A stretch of DNA of 47,225 nucleotides, from contig JBAZLV010000013.1 in NCBI GenBank assembly GCA_041650055.1, positions 1 to 47,225 of the forward strand, written 5' to 3'. Positions 34,876 through 42,960 of this stretch are shown here, one piece after another (the first letter of the stretch is position 1; every line of letters begins with the position of its first letter). The notes beneath the pieces were generated by a model, which had not been told where the DNA came from, did no database searches, and saw only the letters and a list, made by a program, of their open reading frames with translations. Made by a program: the position numbers and the translations under genes. This DNA is from JBAZLV01 sp041650055. GTDB lineage: Bacteria > Nitrospirota > UBA9217.

Positions 34876-35157
34876 TTAACTTACTTTCGATCTCTGCGCT
34901 GCTGTCCGGCTCGATCTTCGGCCAGATTTGCTGCTTTTCGTTGTGCGGCTTCCGAAACTCGCGCTTTTCTTCTGCGCGCTCTTCCGTCCCCTTCCTGATC
35001 CGGCTTTTTTCCCGCCGCCTGAAGTCTTGTTGACTGTTGCCCACGCGCGGCGCGCGGCCTCTTCTTCACCTACGCACTGCTCTTCATAGCCTTCTTCAAT
35101 ATGCTCGGCTTGACGCTTTTGTTTGTCCGCGTACGTTGATTTATCTCCTCGCGGCAT
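34876..35157 (-). CDS. Small basic protein of the type often annotated 'plasmid stabilization protein'
   Basis: A 93-residue, Lys/Arg/Ser-rich protein. The N-terminal MPRGDKSTYADKQKRQAEHI, the EGYEEQC and the RRAWATVNKTSGGGKKAGSG stretch match a widespread small family that I remember annotated as plasmid stabilization protein without functional proof. The C-terminal 35 residues are low-complexity and basic, probably nucleic-acid binding. AGGAGG lies just before the ATG. It precedes ku on the same strand, so a DNA end-joining or stress role is suggested by context only. Confidence 0.75.
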   Translation of the reverse strand: MPRGDKSTYADKQKRQAEHIEEGYEEQCVGEEEAARRAWATVNKTSGGGKKAGSGRGRKSAQKKSASFGSRTTKSSKSGRRSSRTAAQRSKVS

Positions 35158-35179
35158 ATATCCTCCTTATGCTCAGGAA

Positions 35180-35638
35180 TTAAGCTGCTTTCTTCTCCAT
35201 TTTTATCTGATGAAACTGTTGTGCAAGCGACTCACTGGTGGATTTATCGAGCACTTGACTTGCTAATTTAAATACCTTGCCTTCTTCCTCTTTAATATGA
35301 TGGCGAACCTGTTCGGCAAGAACCTGCACTTCTGCAATCCAGCGGGGATCCTCCGGTGATATTTTCTCAACTTCCGCCAAAGCAAAGCGGGCATTTTTGT
35401 GCTCGGCATATGCCTCGTACATGATTATTTTTCCATCCTCATCCTGGTTTTCCATGAGAAGAGGATAGAAGAACTCCTCTTCTGCATGCATATGAGGGAG
35501 AATTTCACTTTTCAACTGGAGAAGCAGTTTTTCTCGCGTTTTCATTGAGCTCATGCGCGTTGCTTCAATTTCATCGAAAATATCCTTGACCTTCTCATGA
35601 TCCGTGGTCATCAGATCGAAAATTGTTTCCTGTTTCAT
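35180..35638 (-). CDS. Hemerythrin-like (HHE) domain protein
   Basis: A 152-residue four-helix-bundle protein with the metal-binding pattern of HHE domains: TTDHEKVKDIF, LPHMHAEEEFFYPLL (HxxxE), YAEHKNARFAL and VRHHIKEEEGKVF (HxxxE). It probably holds a di-iron centre that binds oxygen or NO, or stores iron. The ATG at 35638 (MKQETIFDL) is preceded by AAGGAGG at 6 bases; the frame extends 6 codons further without support. It sits in a group of stress genes (BON lipoprotein, small membrane peptide, ku). Confidence 0.9.
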   Translation of the reverse strand: MKQETIFDLMTTDHEKVKDIFDEIEATRMSSMKTREKLLLQLKSEILPHMHAEEEFFYPLLMENQDEDGKIIMYEAYAEHKNARFALAEVEKISPEDPRWIAEVQVLAEQVRHHIKEEEGKVFKLASQVLDKSTSESLAQQFHQIKMEKKAA

Positions 35639-35708
35639 GCCTGCCTCCTTGTACACTTATGTATTGTAAACGAGTGTCGATTGTTTGCTCCGACGTATAC
35701 GTGCCTGA

Positions 35709-35786
35709 TTATCGGAAAATAAGCCAGAGAATCACCAACAAAATAATCGGCACCCCGAGAATCCATGCAACGATATATTTGGCCAT
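35709..35786 (-). CDS. 25-residue single-pass membrane peptide
   Basis: A tiny frame, MAKYIVAWILGVPIILLVIL followed by WLIFR and TAA, fully hydrophobic after the first four residues with one Pro in the middle. A good AAGGGAG lies about 9 bases before the ATG. It sits between the BON lipoprotein gene and the hemerythrin gene on the same strand. Peptides of this look are seen near stress genes in several bacteria, but I cannot name a family. It should insert in the inner membrane. Too short for ordinary gene callers. Confidence 0.7.
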   Translation of the reverse strand: MAKYIVAWILGVPIILLVILWLIFR

Positions 35787-35805
35787 AGTCCAGCTCCCTT
35801 TTTAA

Positions 35806-36114
35806 TTACCTTACAAGAATATTGTTTCGTACCGACTTGACCCCTGTTACACGTCGGGTGACTTCCTCCGCTCGTTTTATATCATCCGAGGTAGTGACAA
35901 CACCGCTTAACTGAACGATTCCATCATAGGTTTCCACTGTAATGTGACGAGTCCTGAGAAGCGGATCGTCATAGAGCGCCGCCTTTACCTGTGCAGTAAG
36001 CGTAGCATCGGCAGTCTGCCGCTTTCCTTGCTGAGCCGTCATGCAGCCTGTCACAATGCTCATGATCAAAATAGCTATAATGACAATGTATGCGACAAAA
36101 TACCGTTGAGACAT
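35806..36114 (-). CDS. BON-domain lipoprotein
   Basis: A 102-residue envelope protein. The hydrophobic N-terminus ends in a lipobox IVTGC. One BON domain (about 33-102) follows, with TAQVKAALYDDPLL, ITVETYDGIVQLSGVV and VKSVRNNILV, as in OsmY-like proteins that bind phospholipid and protect membranes in stress. The ATG at 36114 (MSQRYFVAY) has AAGGAGG upstream; the frame could extend 13 codons without a ribosome-binding site. It heads the minus-strand stress group that runs toward ku. Confidence 0.9.
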   Translation of the reverse strand: MSQRYFVAYIVIIAILIMSIVTGCMTAQQGKRQTADATLTAQVKAALYDDPLLRTRHITVETYDGIVQLSGVVTTSDDIKRAEEVTRRVTGVKSVRNNILVR

Positions 36115-36445
36115 CAGACCCCTCCTTGGTACAAAAAATTTGCAACCAGTCATTTTCTTGATTCATTATTTTTTTTCAACAGAAACTTATTCATAAATCA
36201 TGCCATTTCTGTCTAACCCTCGCAAAGGACTGCCTATGCTTAAATATCCAATAAAAAAAGAAAAAGACCACTATAAAGGCCCGACAAGCTGTTATCAAGG
36301 GGCTGTCTTATGCAACAAAACTTTCAAATACAACGGTTTGCAAACAAGCATATAATTACGCTGCATTGTTTCCTTTTTACAAACGAAAACTTCATGCTTA
36401 TGAATTACAGCGTATGTTCGTGAAGCAATCAAGGCAGAATGTAGA

Positions 36446-36785
36446 CTATGAATCATGTTCTTCATTCTGAACAGTTGCACCAAAGTAATCAGTTAAATTT
36501 GAACCGCTCTGAGGCAAGGACTCTTTTTCATTTATAAAACAGGCGCCTTGGGGCACCGTTGTACGAGCATGCGTAGAAACAACGTTATAATTTTTCATCA
36601 ACTCCGCAGCCAAAGCGGCCTCTCCCAAAGAATCATAGTGAAATACCGGGCGTATATGACAAAACATTCAAATTTTATTCTTTTAATTTTCTGTCCAATA
36701 AAGAACCCTCGAACAATGCTCGATGTATTAACACTTATATGAGTGGCGATTTCATTCGCAATAACAAGAAAGTCTTCGGTCTCTA
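36446..36785 (-). other. Possible degenerate gene in the gene-poor stretch 36115-36856
   Basis: Two adjacent open stretches lie on the minus strand. One runs from about 36785 for some 60 codons without a start (reading IETEDFLVIANEIATHISVN at its head). The other has an ATG at 36667 and encodes 73 residues to a TAG at 36446, with no ribosome-binding site. The composition looks protein-like, and a frameshifted remnant is possible, but I recognise no family. The remainder of this 740-base gap (36115-36445) shows no feature I can support. Confidence 0.25.
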
Positions 36786-36820
36786 TAAAAAAAGGCCGCT
36801 CATTGATGTGAGCGGCCTTT
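36786..36820 (-). terminator. Strong terminator of the hydrogenase operon
   Basis: A 12-bp perfect stem (36791-36802 with 36809-36820) surrounds the loop TTGATG. It contains GGCCGCTCA/TGAGCGGCC flanked by an A-tract on the left, which becomes a run of T on the minus strand. It lies about 35 bases after the last hydrogenase gene. A shorter T-tract on the other side may make it weakly bidirectional. Confidence 0.9.
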
Positions 36821-36856
36821 TACGTTGAACTATGAACTCAGAACTTTGAACTGTTC

Positions 36857-37393
36857 TTATATCTTTTCCAGCTTTTCATATACCACCAGTTCATCCTGCT
36901 TGTGTAGATCGCTTGGATGATACCGCGGAATCGGATATTCAAGCTGCTTGAATTGCACCGGTGCGGTTTTTTTGTCAACCAAACCAAGAGCAACCGCAAC
37001 ACCGTAAATAATAGCTTCGGGCCGTGGAGGGCACCCAGGAATATAGTACGTCACGGGAAGAACTTTCTCAACCGGTCCGATAACAGTGTAGGAATCGAAC
37101 CACATTCCGCCCCCGCAAGCGCAGGAGCCGATCGCGAATACCAATTTCGGAGCAGGCATTGCATCATACGCACGTTTGAGAGCCTTTGCCGTCGAACGCA
37201 TGGCTGGTCCCTGGCAGAGCATGACATCCGCATGGCGCGGGGAACCCACCAGTTTGATCCCAAACCGTTCTGCATCGTAATACGGCGTGAGCACATTCAG
37301 TACTTCAATATCGCATCCATTGCAGCCGCCGCTATTGGCATGATAGACCCACAAGGAACGGCCAAACATCTTTTTACACAGATCCTTCAGCAT
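36857..37393 (-). CDS. [NiFe] hydrogenase small subunit, group 4 (HycG/HyfI/NuoB-like)
   Basis: A 178-residue [4Fe-4S] subunit that passes electrons to or from the NiFe site. The N-terminal GGCNGCDIEVL holds the first two Cys, GSCACGGG the third and IPGCPPRPEAI the fourth, the NuoB/HycG pattern. There is no Tat signal, as expected for a cytosol-facing group 4 enzyme. It is the last gene of the nine-gene operon, 4 bases after the HycF-like gene, and is followed by a strong terminator. Confidence 0.95.
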   Translation of the reverse strand: MLKDLCKKMFGRSLWVYHANSGGCNGCDIEVLNVLTPYYDAERFGIKLVGSPRHADVMLCQGPAMRSTAKALKRAYDAMPAPKLVFAIGSCACGGGMWFDSYTVIGPVEKVLPVTYYIPGCPPRPEAIIYGVAVALGLVDKKTAPVQFKQLEYPIPRYHPSDLHKQDELVVYEKLEKI

Positions 37394-37397
37394 AGCA

Positions 37398-37925
37398 TTA
37401 TTCCATTTCTATCTTGATATCATCAAGAACCGGATCCTGTTCCAGATACTGTTGTGAGCGGAATATCCACCGGTCGTTTTTGAGATCGTCAAACCGGTAA
37501 CCTTTCATTTTCAATTGCTCAAGCGGCGATGGTTCTTTGAAGCACTTACCGCACCGCTGACACGTGCTCATAAATACATCCAGTTTCTGGCTGATATCCG
37601 TCACGTTGTTCGTTGCATTTTCAAATTCATTGCTCATGGTAATCGCTTTTTCCGGGCAAACATCCGCACAGCGTCCGCAGTACGCACATCGTCGGCCAAG
37701 ATATTTTATAATTCTGATTTCCTGACAGAGATCAATTACGAGGATCTCACGGGCAGGACAGTTGTTTGCACAGCCCGCGCATCCGATGCATTTTGAAATA
37801 TCGAACAGCGGCCTTCCGCGGAAATTTGGTGCAACCGGTCGGGGATTTGCCGGATACGGCAAGGTTACTCTTCCGGCTTTTAGGCAGACAACCGCTTCCT
37901 TTAATTTACTCAGAACAGACATCAT
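37398..37925 (-). CDS. Hydrogenase polyferredoxin subunit (HycF/HyfH/NuoI-like)
   Basis: A 175-residue iron-sulfur protein. The two classical [4Fe-4S] motifs are CIGCAGCANNCP and CAYCGRCADVCP, as in NuoI/HycF. A further CQRCGKC lies near residue 121, as seen in HyfH/HycF-type proteins of hydrogenases. It links the peripheral electron input to the small subunit. It lies 9 bases after the NuoH-like gene in the same operon. Confidence 0.93.
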   Translation of the reverse strand: MMSVLSKLKEAVVCLKAGRVTLPYPANPRPVAPNFRGRPLFDISKCIGCAGCANNCPAREILVIDLCQEIRIIKYLGRRCAYCGRCADVCPEKAITMSNEFENATNNVTDISQKLDVFMSTCQRCGKCFKEPSPLEQLKMKGYRFDDLKNDRWIFRSQQYLEQDPVLDDIKIEME

Positions 37926-37934
37926 TCACCTCTA

Positions 37935-38858
37935 TTACCATCCATAGCTCGCGAGCCCAAGCGCTGCAAGAGCAACGACGAGGAGCGAGACAAAAAACCG
38001 AAGCGCCTGGTCAATCCGGTACCGTGCATGCGTTGCTGCAACCACCGTGACCAGAAGCACTAAGAGAAATACCTTCGCCCAGAACAGAAGCCATCCAAAG
38101 GGAAGCAACAATTCAGAGCCCCACGGAACAAACATGGCAACAAACAGTGCGCTGTAAATAACCAGCTTGACCATGCCGGCATATTGGAACATTGCGAGCT
38201 TTGGACCCGAGTATTCCATGAGCGGGCCTTCCATGATCTCGGTTTCTGCTTCTGCGGTATCGAATGGAACTCGTTCTACAAATGCCTGGAATGAGAGCAG
38301 CATCACCCCCAGCATGATAAGTCCGGAAAAAGGAAATCCGCTCGCTTCATACACAGAACCGTTTAACACGGTATCAAGCCGGAATGTTTTTGTATGCACC
38401 GCGCCAACGAGAATCGCGATTGCAAACAATGGCTCAAGCGCGATCATAATCATCATCTGCCTGCTGATTCCAACCAGGGAATACGTCGACCCTGCTGCCA
38501 GACCGCCAAGCAGAGTACAGATGCCGGACAGCGTCAAAAGGTAAATCAGAAGAATCGAATCTCCTGCAGTAGTCATGGGCGCTTTAAATCCCATGGGAAT
38601 GAGGCATGCCACGCTCAACACGGTCGCAAGCGAAAGATACACGGCGAACCGCTGCATGACTGGAGAATCTCCTGACTCAAGATCTTCCTTCCCGAGCAGT
38701 TTGAGCAAATCATAATATGCCTGCCAGATCGGCGGCCCCTGGCGCGATTGAATAAACGCCGTTACTTTGCGCAGCAGTCCTTGGCACAAAGGGGCAATAA
38801 GCAATACCAAAATCACGTTTGCAAGACTGCCCAGAATCGTTGTAAGAGTAGTATCCAT
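37935..38858 (-). CDS. Hydrogenase membrane subunit (HycD/HyfC/NuoH-like)
   Basis: A 307-residue membrane protein with about eight helices. The NuoH-family stretches are SRQGPPIWQAYYDLLKLLGKED near residues 38-59 and FVERVPFDTAEAETEIMEGP near 213-232, with the conserved acidic cluster of the quinone-like channel. It anchors the hydrogenase module and couples it to the proton-channel subunit. It lies 4 bases after the large-subunit gene. Key acidic residues (E/D rich ERVPFDTAEAE) are retained. Confidence 0.95.
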   Translation of the reverse strand: MDTTLTTILGSLANVILVLLIAPLCQGLLRKVTAFIQSRQGPPIWQAYYDLLKLLGKEDLESGDSPVMQRFAVYLSLATVLSVACLIPMGFKAPMTTAGDSILLIYLLTLSGICTLLGGLAAGSTYSLVGISRQMMIMIALEPLFAIAILVGAVHTKTFRLDTVLNGSVYEASGFPFSGLIMLGVMLLSFQAFVERVPFDTAEAETEIMEGPLMEYSGPKLAMFQYAGMVKLVIYSALFVAMFVPWGSELLLPFGWLLFWAKVFLLVLLVTVVAATHARYRIDQALRFFVSLLVVALAALGLASYGW

Positions 38859-38862
38859 CCGA

Positions 38863-40539
38863 TTATGCCTTTTTTGATCGGGTAAATTTCAAAAGCTCTT
38901 CATGCGACCATACCCTAGTTGTTCCTGACTTGATGTCGATGGTCTCTAGTCGGTCCGTACACGAAAAACAGGGGTCAATGCTTCCCAAGGAAATCGTCAT
39001 ATCCGCAATCTGCTGATCCTTGATCATGGTCGGGACCGCCTGCAGATTCTGATACGTGGGGGCGCGAACGCGCCATCTGCGAGGCCGGTTATTCTCACCG
39101 GTGATCACAAAATGGTGGCTCTCTCCGCGCGGTGCTTCAACAGATGACAATCCCAATCTGCCGACTGGAAGCTCATCCGTGATAATAGTCTGAAGCGGCC
39201 CCTCTTCCATCTTTTCGAGGCACTGACGAATAATTTTGATCGATTCAAAAACTTCCTTGGCACGGACCAAAACACGCGACCAGACATCTCCACCGTTTTC
39301 AGTAATGACATTGAAATCAACATGACCGTACGCTGCGTACGGATGATCCCGTCTCACATCAATATCAACACCAGCAGCCCGGGCAACAGGTCCGAGAAGT
39401 CCTGCATCCTTGACCACCGTCTTGTCAGCAACCCCGACTCCCCGAGTCCGCTTTTGAATATTTTTATCCTTGCTCACTACCGCAACAACCGGCTGCCACT
39501 CAGCTTCGAGTTTGTCCAGCACCTGCCGGAGCTCTGCCTTCATATCGGGCGATATATCCCACCGCACGCCGCCGATAACGCACAAGGCATACGTCTTCCG
39601 GTTTCCGGTAATTTTTTCGGCAATCCACATGATCGGTTCGCGAATCCGGAAGCTCTGCATAAACAATGTATCGAACCCAACAATGTGACACGCAAGCCCG
39701 ACCCAGAGCAGGTGGCTATGCAAACGCTCGATCTCAAGCATGATCGTGCGCATATATTCTGCACGCGGCGTTGGTTTGATTGCTGCCGCTGCTTCAACTG
39801 ACTGGGTGTATGCAACGCTGTGAACACATCCGCAGATCCCGCAGATACGCTCCGCCATCATGTTAATGTCATTATACGACATCACAGATTCCGCAAGCTT
39901 TTCAATTCCGCGATGAACCATGAACCCGCGGTATTCGCATCCACGCACCATCTCGCCTTCCACATATAACCGGAAATGAGACGGTTCATCCAGGGTCGGA
40001 TGGAACGGTCCGAACGGGACCACCATACAACCCTCTGGAGGATCGTCGAACAGGAATTCTCTGTTTTCGTCGAACTCTTCCGGCACATGATCCCAGGACA
40101 TGTCTTTCCTGAGCGGGTGCAAGTTATCCGGCCAACCATCCGGAAGAACGAGCCGCTTAAGATACCGATGACCGATTGGCTCGATCCCAAGCATATCTTT
40201 CATTTCCCGTTCAGCCCAGTTTGCGCCAGGCACGGCCTCGGTAATACTGTCGATCTTCGGGTTGTCTGCCGGAAGATTCGTCAGCACGCTGCATAACAGT
40301 TTGTCTTTATCAAAGGCAAAATTATGCGCAACCAGAAAAGTACCCGAATACGGCCGGTCATCCACCCCGATGCTCGTAATGTACCGCGCATCGAGATCAC
40401 GGAAAATATATTTGCAAACGGCTTTCACAGCCGATGGTTCCACATACGCAAACAGATTCCGGTCGTCGGGCAGATCAGCCCGCAGGATTGCAGGGCCGAA
40501 CAGCGCTTTTAAATGATGAAGTTTTTCACGCGCGACCAT
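38863..40539 (-). CDS. [NiFe] hydrogenase large subunit, HycE type (NuoC-NuoD fusion), group 4
   Basis: A 558-residue fusion. The N-terminal NuoC/30-kDa part (about 1-165) contains NWAEREMKDMLGIEPIGHRYLKRL. The C-terminal part is NuoD/HycE-like. Both pairs of Ni ligands are present: RICGICGCVHS (Cys233, Cys236) and DPCFSCTDR (Cys524, Cys527). This identifies a true hydrogenase rather than a quinone reductase subunit. After the last Cys there is a 31-residue tail. By analogy with HycE, processing after the Arg of CTDR would remove about 28 residues, needing the endopeptidase encoded in the same operon. It sits one base after the HyfB-like gene. Confidence 0.96.
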   Translation of the reverse strand: MVAREKLHHLKALFGPAILRADLPDDRNLFAYVEPSAVKAVCKYIFRDLDARYITSIGVDDRPYSGTFLVAHNFAFDKDKLLCSVLTNLPADNPKIDSITEAVPGANWAEREMKDMLGIEPIGHRYLKRLVLPDGWPDNLHPLRKDMSWDHVPEEFDENREFLFDDPPEGCMVVPFGPFHPTLDEPSHFRLYVEGEMVRGCEYRGFMVHRGIEKLAESVMSYNDINMMAERICGICGCVHSVAYTQSVEAAAAIKPTPRAEYMRTIMLEIERLHSHLLWVGLACHIVGFDTLFMQSFRIREPIMWIAEKITGNRKTYALCVIGGVRWDISPDMKAELRQVLDKLEAEWQPVVAVVSKDKNIQKRTRGVGVADKTVVKDAGLLGPVARAAGVDIDVRRDHPYAAYGHVDFNVITENGGDVWSRVLVRAKEVFESIKIIRQCLEKMEEGPLQTIITDELPVGRLGLSSVEAPRGESHHFVITGENNRPRRWRVRAPTYQNLQAVPTMIKDQQIADMTISLGSIDPCFSCTDRLETIDIKSGTTRVWSHEELLKFTRSKKA

Positions 40540-40540
40540 A

Positions 40541-42430
40541 TCAATGTCCCTTCATACTATCACGCTTCTCCGCGCCGGCATGGGCTGAGCCACCCAGCCA
40601 GCGGAAATAGCGTTTGATCTCAGTGTAAAAATTATGTGCCGTATACCGGTGGCAGTCAGCTTCCTGCGCATACCCGCACAACCACGGGGCAACTTCTCTC
40701 CGGGTTGCTCCGCCTAATTTCGTAATTCCGATCGTGATCAGGAACATCAACCCGATAAGAATGAGCAGTACAAATGGTGCGAATATCGCGTTTGCCTGGA
40801 ATCCTTGTACCCCGGAAAAGACTCCGCCTGCCATAGGGGAAGTATTTGCTAGAACAATCCCATAGCCATGGCGGCTTGCATCAACAACACTCTGCAGGAG
40901 CTGAAAAACAACAGCAGGAAGCATGCCCATGACAATGCAGGTCATGGCGAGAAAAACCTGGGGCAGCTGCATCATTGCACTCACTTCAAGCCGTCCTTTT
41001 TTCTCGGCTTGTGCGATAACAAGGCTGCTCGGCCGGGATAAGAAACTGACGCCGAAAAACTTGATGAACGAGGCCAGGGTGAGCGCGCTCGTTAAGATTG
41101 CTATCACCGCACAGATCACGAGATATTTTGCAGCTCCGCTTCCGAGTACTGCCGCAACATAAATGCTCCACTTGCTCACAAAACCATTAAAGAGCGGCAC
41201 CCCTGAGATTGAGAACGAAGCAACAATCGTGGTGATCGCAGTCAAGGGCATAAGCTTCATCAAGCCGCCCATCTTGTTCAAATCCTGAGTATCCGTTGCA
41301 TACAAAAGCGATCCTGCATTCAAGAACAGGAGGCCCTTAAAAACGCCGTGATTCAACACGTGATATACAGCGCCGAAAAATCCAATCGTCCCCAGAGCAA
41401 CAATATCCGGATTTCCATTCTGGAGAAGCGCCATACACACGCCCGTTCCCAGAAGAATGTACCCGATCTGGCCGATGCTGTGGAATGCGAGTAACCGCTT
41501 CGACTGCTCCTGCCGCAAGGCCTGCATTGTTCCGGTAAAGAGCGTGATCGTTCCCAGAATCGCTACAACCATGCCCCAGTTCTCAAGCGGAAATTGAGTT
41601 GTACCAGCAGGCACCAGCCAGAGGAATGAACGAAGCAGCCCATACACACCGGTCTTGATCATGACGCCGGACAAAAGAGCGCTGACCGGTGACGGCGCTG
41701 CCGGATGTGCATCCGGAAGCCAGATCTGGCCGAACGGCCACATGCCCATCTTGATCCCGAACCCGATCAGGAACAGTGCAAACGCCAGCATGACCGTACC
41801 CGGATGCGACATCATGATCGCGGGAATGCCAGCACTAATCGTATCAATCTCATACTTTCCTGCAACGCCGGAGCCCGAAGCAAGCAGGCCTGCTCCGACC
41901 ATCGCCGCGATGCATGCGATCTGCATCATGACCAGATACTTGTTCGCTGCACGAATGTTCTCCGGTTTCTTATGCTCGAACCGGATGAGCATATAGCTGG
42001 ACAGCGTCATCATCTGCCAGAACAGGAAGAAATACCACATCATGTCCGTGATGCTTAAGATCCCGTACATGCCTCCCAGGAACAGGAGAAAATTCGCATA
42101 ATACCGTCCAACACCATAGTCCGCATAATGCCGCATGTAGGTGATTGAATACCACGATGCAGGAATTGCAATGAACGCCGCAAGCATCAGGAAAACAGCT
42201 GTCAAGCCATCAACATGGATGCGCAGTCCGAAAAATGATTCAGGATGCACAGATGCGCCCTGGGTTAATACGAATGCAGCAGCCGAGAAAATAAGAGCCG
42301 CACTTGCCGCTGTCACTAAAAAAGCAAACCAGCCGGCAAACGTTCTGAACCGCGCAATGGGAATCACCACCAGCGCACCGGCTGCGCAAAGAAGAATCGA
42401 GGCGGCAACAGCAAATTCAGGAGTCATCAT
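40541..42430 (-). CDS. Proton-channel membrane subunit (HyfB/HycC/NuoL-M-N-like)
   Basis: A 629-residue, about 15-helix antiporter-type subunit. The family block GFGIKMGMWPFGQIWLPDAHPAAPSPVSALLSGVMIK holds the two central Lys residues, and GVPLFNGFVSKW holds a third. The usual Glu of transmembrane helix 5 (WE in NuoL/M) is Gln139 here (FLFWQMMTLSSY). Whether that weakens proton pumping is open. It is the only subunit of this kind in the operon, as in formate hydrogenlyase type 1. It overlaps the protease gene by 4 bases. The C-terminus has the HycC-like PWLCGYAQEADCHRYTAHNFY extension. Confidence 0.93.
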   Translation of the reverse strand: MMTPEFAVAASILLCAAGALVVIPIARFRTFAGWFAFLVTAASAALIFSAAAFVLTQGASVHPESFFGLRIHVDGLTAVFLMLAAFIAIPASWYSITYMRHYADYGVGRYYANFLLFLGGMYGILSITDMMWYFFLFWQMMTLSSYMLIRFEHKKPENIRAANKYLVMMQIACIAAMVGAGLLASGSGVAGKYEIDTISAGIPAIMMSHPGTVMLAFALFLIGFGIKMGMWPFGQIWLPDAHPAAPSPVSALLSGVMIKTGVYGLLRSFLWLVPAGTTQFPLENWGMVVAILGTITLFTGTMQALRQEQSKRLLAFHSIGQIGYILLGTGVCMALLQNGNPDIVALGTIGFFGAVYHVLNHGVFKGLLFLNAGSLLYATDTQDLNKMGGLMKLMPLTAITTIVASFSISGVPLFNGFVSKWSIYVAAVLGSGAAKYLVICAVIAILTSALTLASFIKFFGVSFLSRPSSLVIAQAEKKGRLEVSAMMQLPQVFLAMTCIVMGMLPAVVFQLLQSVVDASRHGYGIVLANTSPMAGGVFSGVQGFQANAIFAPFVLLILIGLMFLITIGITKLGGATRREVAPWLCGYAQEADCHRYTAHNFYTEIKRYFRWLGGSAHAGAEKRDSMKGH

Positions 42431-42960
42431 GCGCTCACCTCTGCAAGCTCCGCTTCATGAGAATAAGGAATTCCTTTATCAATCAATGCATCGCCCAGTA
42501 TTTCTTCGAGGACAGGCAACGTTGCCTGAACGGCTGGTGAAATTTCCGATCCCTGCTTCAGCGTTTCAGGCTGAACACCAAGAAGCCATGCCTTGGTTCT
42601 GCCGTTTTTCTCAGCAAGCATGGCAAGAAGACCGAGCGAAATCTTGTGCGTTGAAATTTGCGGAAACCGAGCAGCCATCTCTTCAGCCGTTAACAAAACA
42701 ACCGATCCTGCTGATCCTCCGAACTGCACAGCATCCAGAAAAATAAGATGATCGTAGTCCAGAGCTGAATCAATAAACCGTTCGGGCGTGGTGCCCGCAA
42801 GAATGATTGAAGATGCACTACCTTCCTCGATCATTCGCTGCTGCAATGACTGAGCAAGGTGCATGCCGAGTCCATCATCACCGAAATCTGTGTTCCCAAT
42901 GCCCATCACACAGACCCGGCCTGAAAAACAGGCATCAAGTTGTTTCACAAAGTCCTGCAT
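42427..42960 (-). CDS. Hydrogenase maturation endopeptidase (HycI/HyaD family)
   Basis: A 177-residue M52-type protease that cleaves the C-terminal tail of the large subunit after nickel insertion. VMGIGNTDFGDDGLGMHLAQ holds the first conserved Asp; a second acidic ligand lies in FLDAVQFG; the His is in STHKISLG. The ATG at 42960 (MQDFVKQL) is taken because it overlaps the stop of the preceding gene (TAATG); the open frame upstream is only a shadow of that gene. The product matches the 28-residue tail of the large subunit in the same operon. Confidence 0.92.
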   Translation of the reverse strand: MQDFVKQLDACFSGRVCVMGIGNTDFGDDGLGMHLAQSLQQRMIEEGSASSIILAGTTPERFIDSALDYDHLIFLDAVQFGGSAGSVVLLTAEEMAARFPQISTHKISLGLLAMLAEKNGRTKAWLLGVQPETLKQGSEISPAVQATLPVLEEILGDALIDKGIPYSHEAELAEVSA

